Shown here one piece after another: positions 7,590 through 14,684 of a stretch of 64,000 nt of DNA. Source of the DNA: a virus; the IMG/VR virus record IMGVR_UViG_3300045131_001276, positions 1-64,000 of that record; one strand, written 5' to 3'. Within the stretch, counting starts at the first letter, position 1. Each line of letters begins with the position of its first letter. The position numbers and the translations under genes were made by a program. The notes beneath the pieces were generated by a model, which saw nothing but the letters and a program-made list of their open reading frames with translations, made no database searches and had not been told where the DNA came from.

Positions 7590-7807
7590 GTTAACACCCC
7601 TACCTTTATCATTACTTCCTGCAAGTGACTTCCGTGTTTATGTGACACCCAAAAGTCGTTACAGGACAAGCACTCGGCATATCCACAATACACTTCAGGT
7701 ATATCAATATTCCAATTACATTGTTCAGGCTCTACAGATACAGGCGCATACGATGCTGTTTCTGTTAATTTGTATTCATTGCCACCACATTTACACTTAA
7801 ATTTCAT
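7586..7807 (-). CDS. Zinc-ribbon protein, tandem paralogue
   Basis: 73 residues from the ATG at 7807 (MKFKCKCGGNEY), which overlaps the end of the upstream gene. A second Cys pair lies in CLSCNDFW and the tail is VMIKVGVLT. Third member of the tandem set 7117-7807. Confidence 0.6.
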   Translation of the reverse strand: MKFKCKCGGNEYKLTETASYAPVSVEPEQCNWNIDIPEVYCGYAECLSCNDFWVSHKHGSHLQEVMIKVGVLT

Positions 7808-7970
7808 GTCTCTCCACCACCAAGTCAACGATTACGCGACTCAGGGAAAACAACACGTCCCGTATCTCTATAGCCACCTTATCGTCGTTAATCAGCCTGT
7901 GAGCATCAGCCAGGGCCTGTGTGATGGCTATCTTCTTAGCGTCAGTGCAGATATGGGTGTTAAGGTTCAT
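7797..7970 (-). CDS. Small helical protein
   Basis: 57 residues starting MNLNTHICTDAKKIAITQ and ending VVERHEI. Mostly helical, without recognised motifs. Its end overlaps the start of the zinc-ribbon gene, and it directly follows the outer-membrane-like gene. Confidence 0.5.
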   Translation of the reverse strand: MNLNTHICTDAKKIAITQALADAHRLINDDKVAIEIRDVLFSLSRVIVDLVVERHEI

Positions 7971-7972
7971 CT

Positions 7973-8692
7973 TTAAAACATAATCTTTAATTCAGCCATG
8001 GGTCCATATATTCGGGCGTTGAATCGGTCGCCACTATAACTCCACCAGCTATACCCTCCGCCCATAGACATATTGTTGGTGTAAAACAGGCACTTAGCCG
8101 TAAAGAGTGATGTGTTGGCTGTTGCCAGATATTTAAAATTCAGGGTTGTATTCCCGGATATGTTTTTTGTGACCTCGACACCACCGCCAGCGAGTGTTGT
8201 TTTGGAATCATGGTTAAAAGAATAGTCCTTCCCGGTTATGGTAACGCTTGGCGTTATGGTTTGGTATAGGAATATCGGCTCGATCAGAAAAAGGCGGTTT
8301 ATTCTAATGGGGACGGCCAGTTCGATTCTGTTAGAGTTTAATGTGAACGTGCTATTTACGGCCAGCGGTTTGTCTTTTGAGGCGTCTTTAGCGTCTGTGG
8401 CTATTCCTGACGGCAAAAGTCCCTCGCCCGTCAGACCTTTAGGGAACAAATAATAGGCCCGGACAGAAACCTGCCTAGTGTAGAGGCTCAAGAATCCTTC
8501 GAACAGCATAGCGTTTTTGGTTATACCCAAATCCTCATTATGTCTTATCTCTGTGTTTTTGATGGTTGAGCAAACAGATACGGATCCGAACACTGGGGTA
8601 ATCCCGGCATTGAATGTTGCGCTATAGGTGTCAACGCCAACACAACACAAGGCCAACGCTAAAACTAATGATATTGTTTTTGTCTTCATCAT
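7973..8692 (-). CDS. Outer-membrane beta-barrel-like protein with signal peptide
   Basis: 239 residues with a clean Sec signal peptide (MMKTKTISLVLALALCCVGV ... YSA). The mature part is rich in alternating hydrophobic/polar strands (TLNFKYLATANTSLFTAKC, ISGNTTLNFKYLA) and ends in KIMF, a C-terminal Phe as required for BamA-dependent barrel insertion. AGAGGA precedes the ATG pair at 8692/8689. Phage-encoded surface proteins can block superinfection or alter receptors (lysogenic conversion); that role is inferred. It is encoded between small cytoplasmic genes in the early operon. Confidence 0.65.
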   Translation of the reverse strand: MMKTKTISLVLALALCCVGVDTYSATFNAGITPVFGSVSVCSTIKNTEIRHNEDLGITKNAMLFEGFLSLYTRQVSVRAYYLFPKGLTGEGLLPSGIATDAKDASKDKPLAVNSTFTLNSNRIELAVPIRINRLFLIEPIFLYQTITPSVTITGKDYSFNHDSKTTLAGGGVEVTKNISGNTTLNFKYLATANTSLFTAKCLFYTNNMSMGGGYSWWSYSGDRFNARIYGPMAELKIMF

Positions 8693-8934
8693 TTCGGTCC
8701 TCTAAGATGGCCCAACGGCCAGGAGGTTATTTGTTCGTTGTGGTTGTTTTGTGGAAACTGGACGACATTACCCATTCTTTTTTGGAGGTTATAGTTTTCC
8801 ATCTCGAGCTTCATGTTGTTTCGGATTAGCCGTCTGTTGGACTCTTTTTCTTCGTGGTATTTCAGGTATGAATATGCGGCCACTATTCCCAAGACCGCCA
8901 CAACCATAACAAATTCCAGCGTGTCAATATCCAT
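8689..8934 (-). CDS. Single-pass membrane protein with coiled coil
   Basis: 81 residues. An N-terminal transmembrane helix (LEFVMVVAVLGIVAAYSYLK) is followed by a heptad-rich charged stretch (SNRRLIRNNMKLEMENYNLQ). AGAGAGG precedes the ATG at 8934; a GTG one codon earlier is possible. Rz-like i-spanins have this layout, but there is no nested lipoprotein, so the role stays open. Confidence 0.5.
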   Translation of the reverse strand: MDIDTLEFVMVVAVLGIVAAYSYLKYHEEKESNRRLIRNNMKLEMENYNLQKRMGNVVQFPQNNHNEQITSWPLGHLRGPK

Positions 8935-9533
8935 CACGAACCTCTCTCTACCTTACCCTGTGTTGATACCTTGTCCCCTGCCCATATTCCCGAATAAATC
9001 TCGTTTGCCACAAGCGAATTGACAAGGGTGAATTCAGCGCCCTCGGCTGGACTGACGCTTTGTAGCGTGCCAACGACATTGAACACCAGGCTCATCACTT
9101 TTGCGCCCTGTTCCAACACCAAGATGTAATTGGCCGGGATTGCCAGCCTAACCAAAACATTGCCTGAGAAACCCGGATCCACTATTGACCCTGACAATAA
9201 ACAACCAGCCCTGAATATAGTTGTTCTAGAAACGACAAACGCCGACAACCACGGGGGCATGGTCACTATTTCCGAACTCTGCAGGAAATAGACACCTTCA
9301 GTTAAACGCCACACTCCCTCTTCGTCGGGCTCGAATACAATCATTTCCTGTATTCGCCTCAGAGTAATCCCGACCTCGGAGATTGCGGGCAGCTTGCTGC
9401 TTTCGAATATCTTTCCGACAGTCAGGTCGTATTTGCTGGCCTCTATCCGTTCGCCCTTCCTGGCGTCGGCGATATTCTGAATCAGTTGCTGTTTGTCAAT
9501 TAATTCCTGGATGTTCACGCTTGATATTTGCAT
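8934..9533 (-). CDS. dCTP deaminase/dUTPase-superfamily protein
   Basis: 199 residues. Motifs of the trimeric dUTPase/Dcd superfamily are visible: KYDLTVGKIF near residue 40, the Ser-Arg segment VVSRTTIFRAGCLLSG, DPGFSGNVLVRLAIP with the conserved Asp-x-Gly-Phe, and a C-terminal Gly-containing tail. Members deaminate dCTP and/or hydrolyse dUTP and keep uracil out of DNA. Whether it acts as deaminase, dUTPase or both cannot be decided by eye. It is coupled to the downstream gene. Confidence 0.75.
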   Translation of the reverse strand: MQISSVNIQELIDKQQLIQNIADARKGERIEASKYDLTVGKIFESSKLPAISEVGITLRRIQEMIVFEPDEEGVWRLTEGVYFLQSSEIVTMPPWLSAFVVSRTTIFRAGCLLSGSIVDPGFSGNVLVRLAIPANYILVLEQGAKVMSLVFNVVGTLQSVSPAEGAEFTLVNSLVANEIYSGIWAGDKVSTQGKVERGS

Positions 9534-9538
9534 GGTGA

Positions 9539-9859
9539 TTATTTACACCTCACGGTTTCAGACAGACCGAGCAACAGCACGCCGCCAATTCTGCACATGA
9601 TTATACGGTTGTTGTCCGGGACAGTAACGGCTTCATCGAGATTGGTTCCTGGTTCCATCACAACGGCCAATCCAGCGCTCACATCCTGCAGCATCATTTG
9701 CGTGCATTGTTCCTGGTTCACGGCGCATATCTGGGCGACCCTATAGAATCTTGGGGCGTCTAAATACATTATAGTTCGGGACACAACGACACATCCGGCG
9801 TTGGCTATTCCGGCAAATATCAGGCACACCAAAAGAGCCATGATTGTTTTTTTAACCAT
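9539..9859 (-). CDS. Secreted small protein
   Basis: 106 residues with a signal peptide (MVKKTIMALLVCLIFAGIANA, cleavage expected after ANA) and four Cys in the mature part, which could form disulfides in the periplasm. GAGGAGACTGTA precedes the ATG. No family recognised. Confidence 0.6.
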   Translation of the reverse strand: MVKKTIMALLVCLIFAGIANAGCVVVSRTIMYLDAPRFYRVAQICAVNQEQCTQMMLQDVSAGLAVVMEPGTNLDEAVTVPDNNRIIMCRIGGVLLLGLSETVRCK

Positions 9860-10190
9860 TACAGTCTCCTCTGTCCGCTTTGATAGTGAATTCGGCTGTC
9901 TTGTCGGTTACGAATATTGACCCGACCGGAATCCTGAAGTTATGTAATTTATTGAAATCCAGCCCGTCACATCCCAACGTTGCGCTTTTTAATGCGCCCA
10001 TAATTGTTGAACATTCTTCTTTGGTCAGCCATGGCGGGATATTTCCATCTTCCGTTTGTTTCTCTTCCTCTTTGCCAATAAAACTCGACATAACGGTGAG
10101 TAGATTAGACATCAGCCCTTGTTTAAGGTTGTTAATGCAATTTTCGCACACGATGTCTTCCACTGCTTTGTATGTTTTCATAGATGACAT
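9852..10190 (-). CDS. Hypothetical cytoplasmic protein
   Basis: 112 residues with several Cys (CENCINNLKQG, CSTIMG, CDGLD) but no clear ribbon. GAGGG lies at a good distance before the ATG at 10190. It overlaps both neighbours, so it is part of the early operon. No family recognised. Confidence 0.55.
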   Translation of the reverse strand: MSSMKTYKAVEDIVCENCINNLKQGLMSNLLTVMSSFIGKEEEKQTEDGNIPPWLTKEECSTIMGALKSATLGCDGLDFNKLHNFRIPVGSIFVTDKTAEFTIKADRGDCNG

Positions 10191-10417
10191 TTATCGCCCT
10201 CACATTTTTCGCTTCCGTTGTCATAGGACCACGTATTGCCGCCACGGTCTTCAGGGGGTATGGTCGCCAATATTTCCGACGCTTCATTCAGCGCCATGTC
10301 AATTTCCGCCGTGTTTTCTTCTATGAACACGAACGGGTCGTCGCTACAAAACGCCTGGTCGAGCATCTTCGCTGTCTCAACCAATGCGTCGTTCATTAGT
10401 TTTATCTTTGTGTTCAC
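10178..10417 (-). CDS. Hypothetical helical protein
   Basis: 79 residues from a GTG at 10417 with GAAAGGAA upstream, which is better supported than a longer in-frame ATG at 10465. Mostly helical (ALVETAKMLDQAF, IDMALNEASEILATI) with two C-terminal Cys. No recognised family. Confidence 0.5.
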   Translation of the reverse strand: MNTKIKLMNDALVETAKMLDQAFCSDDPFVFIEENTAEIDMALNEASEILATIPPEDRGGNTWSYDNGSEKCEGDKCHL

Positions 10418-10484
10418 GTCTATTCCTTTCGTATTTTTCCATATCTTCCCTGAATAAATAGCCACCCAAACAACCGGCCATATC

Positions 10485-10709
10485 TCACCCGTTTTCTTGC
10501 CACAGAGTTAAGTCGAAGCCCTTGAATTTGTCTCTCAGGCATTCAGCGCTCAAACCGAATTCGCCACACCAGTCATCCCCAACAACAACTGGCCACCGTT
10601 TATATTCCGTTGGCGGATATCGCTTGCAACACAATCTGTCGTCCTCGTTCGACACATATCTGCAATTACAACACCGCATACTGCTAATATCTTTCGTGTC
10701 TTCGTTCAT
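10485..10709 (-). CDS. Small cysteine-rich protein
   Basis: 74 residues with five Cys in the first half (CCNCRY, CCKRYPP), a WCGEFG motif and a Trp-containing C-terminus: a probable zinc-binding fold. AGAAGGAAAG precedes the ATG at 10709. The 28-bp palindrome sits just upstream of this gene. Confidence 0.6.
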   Translation of the reverse strand: MNEDTKDISSMRCCNCRYVSNEDDRLCCKRYPPTEYKRWPVVVGDDWCGEFGLSAECLRDKFKGFDLTLWQENG

Positions 10710-10728
10710 GCGCTTTCCTTCTGTGTTT

Positions 10729-10756
10729 TATATAGTATTAATATTAATACTATATA
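10729..10756. promoter_or_regulatory. Perfect 28-bp AT-only-core palindrome
   Basis: A perfect palindrome with half-site TATATAGTATTAAT fills the gap between the stop of the upstream gene (10758) and the ribosome binding site of 10485-10709. It has no T-run on either side, so it is a poor intrinsic terminator; an operator or a cruciform-forming site is more likely. Confidence 0.5.
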
Positions 10757-10757
10757 A

Positions 10758-10919
10758 CTATAGATGGCGGTCGTCATTGTTGTCGCCAGAAGGCGGATCA
10801 AACACCAACGCCCAAACAAACATCGCTAGAATCGCAAAGATTATCACAAGCAAACCAACCACGGTCTGCCCAACCGCAGCCTTTATCCCAATGTCTATGC
10901 ACTCGAAAATGTATTCCAT
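10758..10919 (-). CDS. Single-pass membrane peptide
   Basis: 53 residues starting MEYIFECIDIGIKAAVG, with one long transmembrane helix (VGLLVIIFAILAMFVWALVF) and a charged tail. The ATG at 10919 follows GAGGTGATG, which includes the stop codon of the methyltransferase, so the two are coupled. Function unknown. Confidence 0.55.
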   Translation of the reverse strand: MEYIFECIDIGIKAAVGQTVVGLLVIIFAILAMFVWALVFDPPSGDNNDDRHL

Positions 10920-10925
10920 CCCGCA

Positions 10926-11909
10926 TCACCTCGCTTCCGTATTGTTGTTGTGTTGTATGATTAGTTCGCCGAGATATTCGGCAATTTGTGGAACTACGGC
11001 GTTTCCGAGGCATCTAAGCTGGTCCAGTTGACCGGGAAACCCATCAACCAAGCGACCCACTGCGGGTTCAACTTGCCATCCGTAACTTGTTCGCTCTTCA
11101 CAATCGCCGTCAATTGACTGGTGGCTCTCGAGCCTTTTTCTAAACTGTTCAGCACTGTCTCTCTTGAACAATTCTGGAACCACACGTCGAACACGGTCGG
11201 GGTCGGATAGATCCGACCCCTTGATGTTGAGTCCTGTTGGATTTCGTTCACAATTGTTTGGCGTAGCGTTGGTTTGCCATAGCTTAGTCCGGTTTGTCTC
11301 GAACTGATTGGCGTCGGGTAGACCCGACGCCTTTTGGAAACAGTGTTCATCTTCACGGCCTCGCAGAGATATGGTCCCAAACTCTGCGAGGCCGGAGATT
11401 GTTGGGCGATAGGGGTAGGCCACAATGAATACACGTCTTCGCAGATGCCACGCTCCAAACTGGGCCGTAGATAACACCTGCCATTCCGCATCATACCCGA
11501 TTTCGGCCAGGTCTCCCAATACTCGGCCAAATCCGAGAGAAAGCAGTCCTGGGACGTTTTCCAACAACACATATTGCGGTCGTAATATGCGAATGATACG
11601 AGCGAACTCAATCCACAATCCTGTTCGTGTTCCATCCCTCAACCCTTCCCGTTTCCCGGCAAAAGAAACATCCTGGCATGGGAAACCACCGCACAACACA
11701 TCAACCTTCGGCGCTGTCTCGTCTATCAACCTCACATCATCATACACCGGAACATCAGGCCAATTCTTGTGCAGCACATTCCTGGCGTATGCGTTATTCT
11801 CGCACATCCAAACTACACTCATTCCTGCACGTTCCAAGCCCAAATCAATCCCACCAATACCGCTGAACAAACTCCCAACCGTCAACTGTCTTGTGCTATG
11901 TGTTTCCAT
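10926..11909 (-). CDS. DNA (cytosine-5) methyltransferase
   Basis: 327 residues from the ATG at 11909 (METHSTRQLTVGS). The C5-MTase motifs occur in order: motif I FSGIGGIDLGLERAG (15-29), motif IV with catalytic Cys in GGFPCQDVS (Cys78), motif VI LLENVPG (Glu117), motif VIII RRRVF (~157-161), a short variable target-recognition region, and motif X GNAVVPQIAEYLG. The enzyme transfers a methyl group from SAM to cytosine C5, probably for protection from host restriction. A promoter-like TTGACA/TATTGT lies directly upstream and would give an almost leaderless message. A second frame inside the gene also looks protein-coding. Confidence 0.93.
   Translation of the reverse strand: METHSTRQLTVGSLFSGIGGIDLGLERAGMSVVWMCENNAYARNVLHKNWPDVPVYDDVRLIDETAPKVDVLCGGFPCQDVSFAGKREGLRDGTRTGLWIEFARIIRILRPQYVLLENVPGLLSLGFGRVLGDLAEIGYDAEWQVLSTAQFGAWHLRRRVFIVAYPYRPTISGLAEFGTISLRGREDEHCFQKASGLPDANQFETNRTKLWQTNATPNNCERNPTGLNIKGSDLSDPDRVRRVVPELFKRDSAEQFRKRLESHQSIDGDCEERTSYGWQVEPAVGRLVDGFPGQLDQLRCLGNAVVPQIAEYLGELIIQHNNNTEAR
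10994..11635 (-). CDS. Second protein encoded in another frame of the methyltransferase gene
   Basis: 213 residues, same strand, different frame, wholly inside the C5-MTase gene. The translation matches, by memory of family patterns, a widespread phage family found beside C5-MTases: YWETWPKSGMMRNGRCYLRP, repeated SLWPTP / VYPTP / IYPTP units and the terminal block LNPQWVAWLMGFPVNWTSL. The units line up with MTase codons: the bases for FIVAYP read SLWPTP in this frame. The ATG at 11635 has GAGGG close upstream. Both frames appear maintained, which suggests overprinting. Function unknown; a chance open frame is the alternative. Confidence 0.5.
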   Translation of the reverse strand: MEHEQDCGLSSLVSFAYYDRNMCCWKTSQDCFLSDLAEYWETWPKSGMMRNGRCYLRPSLERGICEDVYSLWPTPIAQQSPASQSLGPYLCEAVKMNTVSKRRRVYPTPISSRQTGLSYGKPTLRQTIVNEIQQDSTSRGRIYPTPTVFDVWFQNCSRETVLNSLEKGSRATSQLTAIVKSEQVTDGKLNPQWVAWLMGFPVNWTSLDASETP

Positions 11910-11916
11910 ACCCAAC

Positions 11917-11949
11917 ACAATACACCAACACCATGACACTACATGTCAA
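11917..11949 (-). promoter_or_regulatory. Promoter-like site of the methyltransferase gene
   Basis: Reading leftward: TTGACA, 21 bases, TATTGT, then the ATG at 11909. The -35 is embedded in TTTTTTGACATGTAGTGTCA, where TGACA and TGTCA form an inverted repeat. The same block and spacing recur at 26464-26496. Confidence 0.45.
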
Positions 11950-11995
11950 AAAATATTCACCCACCCAAAGAAATATCAAAATAATTCGACTTCGC

Positions 11996-12235
11996 TTAAA
12001 ATGCTTCTAAAATTGATACCACAAGAATAAACAGCCCAACCCTTAACTTTGTTCGTCTAATCAAATAAAATGCAACCACGTAAACAACAGCCGCCAAATT
12101 CGTCGTGTCTTGTCTTTGTTTTGGTTGCGGTTCGTACACACAACACTCGAATCCATTCCTATCGTCAACCTCAACGCCCAACAACACACCCAACCATGCT
12201 GACCACACCCTAAACACAGCCAAGCGCCACATCAA
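11996..12235 (-). CDS. Possible small membrane protein
   Basis: A 79-codon ORF with two hydrophobic stretches (AVFRVWSAWLGVLLGV and AAVVYVVAFYLIRRTKLRVG). No ribosome binding site is visible and it lies at the edge of a non-coding region, so it may not be translated. Confidence 0.25.
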   Translation of the reverse strand: MMWRLAVFRVWSAWLGVLLGVEVDDRNGFECCVYEPQPKQRQDTTNLAAVVYVVAFYLIRRTKLRVGLFILVVSILEAF

Positions 12236-12862
12236 CCAGAGACGGCGAATCGAGCGGGCTCACAACCCAAGGCCGGATACTTCTCTCTATGTATTCAAGA
12301 GTTCTTTGTACTTATTCTTAACTCTTAAGAGGGTTATAGTATATAATAGCTATTATATATAAGTGGCTCTTAACTCTTGGCCTCTTGACTCTTAATGTCT
12401 TGATATTGTTTTAAATTACTTCATATTTGCGGCGTACGCGTACACACCAAAACAACACACATCGAACTCACTCTCGAAATCTTCAACGTCCTCGCTTTGT
12501 AGTCTTAATGTTGGTCAACCCGATAGGTAGGCCATAGACTTAGTGTGTATCAAATGTGATACAGGTTTATAAACTCTTAATCGTAGGTGCGAAAAAAATG
12601 CACACCTCAAGTGGGCGAACCTTGCAAAATGCAATACTTTTCACATTTCCAGCAAAAGTGTGCAGGTTCCGACATGTAGGGTAGCAGAAACGCTACTGTA
12701 TGGTTTTGTGTCCCAAAATAATAATTAGTGGACACATCCGGCGTTTTCGACCTGTTAAAATGCAGGGCAAAACAGCGCAAAGCCAGGCCCATACCCCCTA
12801 TCCGGTTTTTGGGGACCCAGGGGGGTCGGCCTCTGGGGGCTGCCCTTTGACAAATCAGATTT
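12236..12862. other. Non-coding regulatory region with palindromes and short repeats
   Basis: No credible gene in about 600 bases. It holds a perfect 20-bp palindrome at 12340-12359 (TATATAATAGCTATTATATA), CTCTTAAGAG at 12322-12331, and CTCTTRA copies at 12322, 12367, 12382, 12389 and 12574. It also has an inverted repeat GTATCA-AATG-TGATAC at 12547-12562, the palindrome GTACGCGTAC at 12434-12443, and a GTAGC/GCTAC hairpin near 12690. It separates the replication genes from the methyltransferase part of the leftward operon, so it is a good candidate for internal promoters, operators or a replication element. Confidence 0.5.
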
Positions 12863-13231
12863 TTAGATTTTGGATTTTTTGGATTTTCGAGGTTTGACGG
12901 CGGGATTTATTGTGAGTCTGAAGATTGGGATGAAACCATTTGCTGTTGGGAGTTTGCGAATATATTTCTGTTTAGTGAGTCGTTTCATGGCTGATTTGAT
13001 GGCCAAGAAGTGAATTCCTAGTGTTTTCCTGATGTGGTTCCGTGAGATTTGGACATCGAGGGAGGGTGTAGCGTAGCAGAGCATGAGGATGAGGATACAT
13101 TTATCGTGGGATTTGAGGTTGGGGTCGACGATCCAGTCTGTTGGGATTTCTACGGTGTGTTTAGGTGGGAGGGAGGCGTTTGGGTGGATCTGGTCATCGC
13201 CGAAGACGTTATTGTTTGCGTATTTCATCAC
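12863..13231 (-). CDS. Winged-helix DNA-binding protein
   Basis: 122 residues. The middle (about 30-95) reads as a winged helix-turn-helix: TDWIVDPNLKSHDKCILILM, then DVQISRNHIRKTLGI (recognition helix region), then AIKSAMKRLTKQKYIRKLP. The C-terminal tail is basic (KPRKSKKSKI). It follows the helicase-loader-like gene with a four-base overlap, so a role in replication or its control is likely. Confidence 0.6.
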   Translation of the reverse strand: MMKYANNNVFGDDQIHPNASLPPKHTVEIPTDWIVDPNLKSHDKCILILMLCYATPSLDVQISRNHIRKTLGIHFLAIKSAMKRLTKQKYIRKLPTANGFIPIFRLTINPAVKPRKSKKSKI

Positions 13232-13827
13232 ATCACTTCGAGTAGTGGGGTTGGCGGGGTGTTTCGGATAATTGTGGTGGTTATTTGGTGGGGCTGGTTA
13301 AATGGGACGGGTGTGAAGGGTTTTTGTGGTTGGGCTGGCTGAGCCTGGGCGTATATTTGGGATGTTTCGTATGGGAACTGGGCTTTGAAGGCCATGATAC
13401 AGAAGCCTTGGAATGCCCGGCGTTTCATTTCGGGCGTATACCAATCTGGGGCGTTATCTCTGAGTTGTTTATTGGCGATATTGACGATGTATTCTTGTTT
13501 TTCGGGTGGCAGTTGTTGGATTGCGGCGGTAATGGTTTCACATATTGCGAGTCGGCGATTGAAGTGGGCTTCGTCATTGGCGAAGGAAGATTCGGCGGTT
13601 CCGTCCTGGGGCTGTAGGTTATGGGTGATTTCTTTGAGTTCGGCGATGGATGGGAAGCGTTTGGAGTTTGCAGTGGCGTATTCTATGGCTTTATACATGG
13701 TTTCGTAGTCTATATGGGACAGTTTTTCGTGATAGATGGCGCATTTACCGCTGGCGTTTTTGGAATATTCGCCGAAGACGGTAACGAGTTTCGAGTATAG
13801 GAGAGAGAAGTCTTCTAGTGAGGTCAT
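13228..13827 (-). CDS. Helicase-loader/inhibitor-like replication protein
   Basis: 199 residues. The N-terminal half resembles phage replicative-helicase loaders of the G39P type: LYSKLVTVFGEYSKNASGK, YHEKLSHIDYETMYKAIEYA, RFPSIAELKEITH. The C-terminus is Pro/Gln rich and flexible. It is encoded right after a winged-helix initiator, the position of lambda P-type loaders, and would bring host DnaB to the phage origin. Assignment rests on pattern and synteny. Confidence 0.6.
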   Translation of the reverse strand: MTSLEDFSLLYSKLVTVFGEYSKNASGKCAIYHEKLSHIDYETMYKAIEYATANSKRFPSIAELKEITHNLQPQDGTAESSFANDEAHFNRRLAICETITAAIQQLPPEKQEYIVNIANKQLRDNAPDWYTPEMKRRAFQGFCIMAFKAQFPYETSQIYAQAQPAQPQKPFTPVPFNQPHQITTTIIRNTPPTPLLEVM

Positions 13828-14684
13828 TTTGTGAACCTTTCGTTGATTTGTTTTAGTTTTGCAGCTTCTTTTTTAACTTGGTCTAGGAATGAGTCGGATT
13901 CGGTATTGTTGTTATAACTTAGAGAGTTTGAGGCTTTTTCATTGGCGATTCTTAGCCAGTTAGCCAGGAATGTGCTGAAGCTTTTAATTTCTCGGCCAGT
14001 ATCTTCCGCCCAGAGGAGGGATAATTCGATTTCGGCATAAAAATCTTTAATGAGGGGATATTTTACTTTGTAGTGTGTATCTAGTCTTTTTTGGATATCT
14101 TCTCGTCTTTTTTCGATTTGTTTTTCTAGTGATAATGGCAGCTTACGTGGTTTGCGGGCGGTCTTCTTCTCTTCTTCTTTCTTTTGTTTCTCTTGTTTCT
14201 CTTGTTTAGGGCTTGTATCTATTTGCGATGATTCAACAAAGAGGGGCGTCGTGCTATCGTTTGGATATGGGATTGCTATAGGATTGCTATGGGTCGTGCT
14301 ATTAATAATTTTTTGACGCTTCTGATATGCTTCGTAATTAACGATTTTAACAACATATGGGATGCTACGGGGATTGCTATCGTTTGGATATGGGATTGCT
14401 ATAGGATTGCTATCGTTAAAGTCAAAATATATTAATCGCTTTTCGGATACTAATTTATCTAGGAATTTTTTGACCTTGTTTGTGTTTTTTCTGTGTTTAG
14501 GTCCATAAAACCAACCCCAAGATCCGGCAAGGTCGCTTAGTGTTGTAATTAGTTCGCCCGTGTTTTCTTTGTCGTAACCTGCGGCGCCAATTAACCATAG
14601 CCAAGCGGCCAGTTCGCAGTATTCGCAATTAAATCGGCGAAAGGCTCGACGATAAAACAAAAAGAAGCCGCCGTCTTCCATCAT
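13824..14684 (-). CDS. Replication initiator, lambda-O-like winged-helix protein
   Basis: 286 residues. The N-terminal winged helix is typical of phage replisome organisers: ELAAWLWLIGAAGYDKENTG, ELITTLSDLAGSWGW, KVKKFLDKLVSEKRLIYF. A central repeated segment (SNPIAIPYPNDS twice, residues ~92-145) is encoded by direct DNA repeats that look like origin iterons. The highly charged linker (KQEKQEKQKKEEEKK) leads to a C-terminal helical domain that could bind the loader. Layout and the internal origin mirror lambda O. It overlaps the loader gene by four bases. Confidence 0.75.
   Translation of the reverse strand: MMEDGGFFLFYRRAFRRFNCEYCELAAWLWLIGAAGYDKENTGELITTLSDLAGSWGWFYGPKHRKNTNKVKKFLDKLVSEKRLIYFDFNDSNPIAIPYPNDSNPRSIPYVVKIVNYEAYQKRQKIINSTTHSNPIAIPYPNDSTTPLFVESSQIDTSPKQEKQEKQKKEEEKKTARKPRKLPLSLEKQIEKRREDIQKRLDTHYKVKYPLIKDFYAEIELSLLWAEDTGREIKSFSTFLANWLRIANEKASNSLSYNNNTESDSFLDQVKKEAAKLKQINERFTK
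14253..14413. repeat. Iteron cluster inside the initiator gene, probable replication origin
   Basis: Five perfect copies of GGATTGCTAT lie at 14270, 14281, 14371, 14393 and 14404; adjacent pairs are 11 bases apart, one helical turn. Two 38-bp direct repeats (14253-14290 and 14376-14413) contain four of them. AT-rich stretches flank the cluster (around 14300 and 14415). Lambda and relatives carry the origin as iterons within gene O, so this is the best origin candidate. Confidence 0.7.

Noticed and set aside
10798-11013. 71-codon - strand ORF spanning the methyltransferase end
   Set aside because: It overlaps both the methyltransferase and the coupled membrane peptide in another frame and has no start signal.
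13049-13708. Long + strand ORFs opposite the replication genes
   Set aside because: They mirror the codon pattern of the - strand genes, have Trp/Gly-rich low-complexity translations and lack ribosome binding sites.
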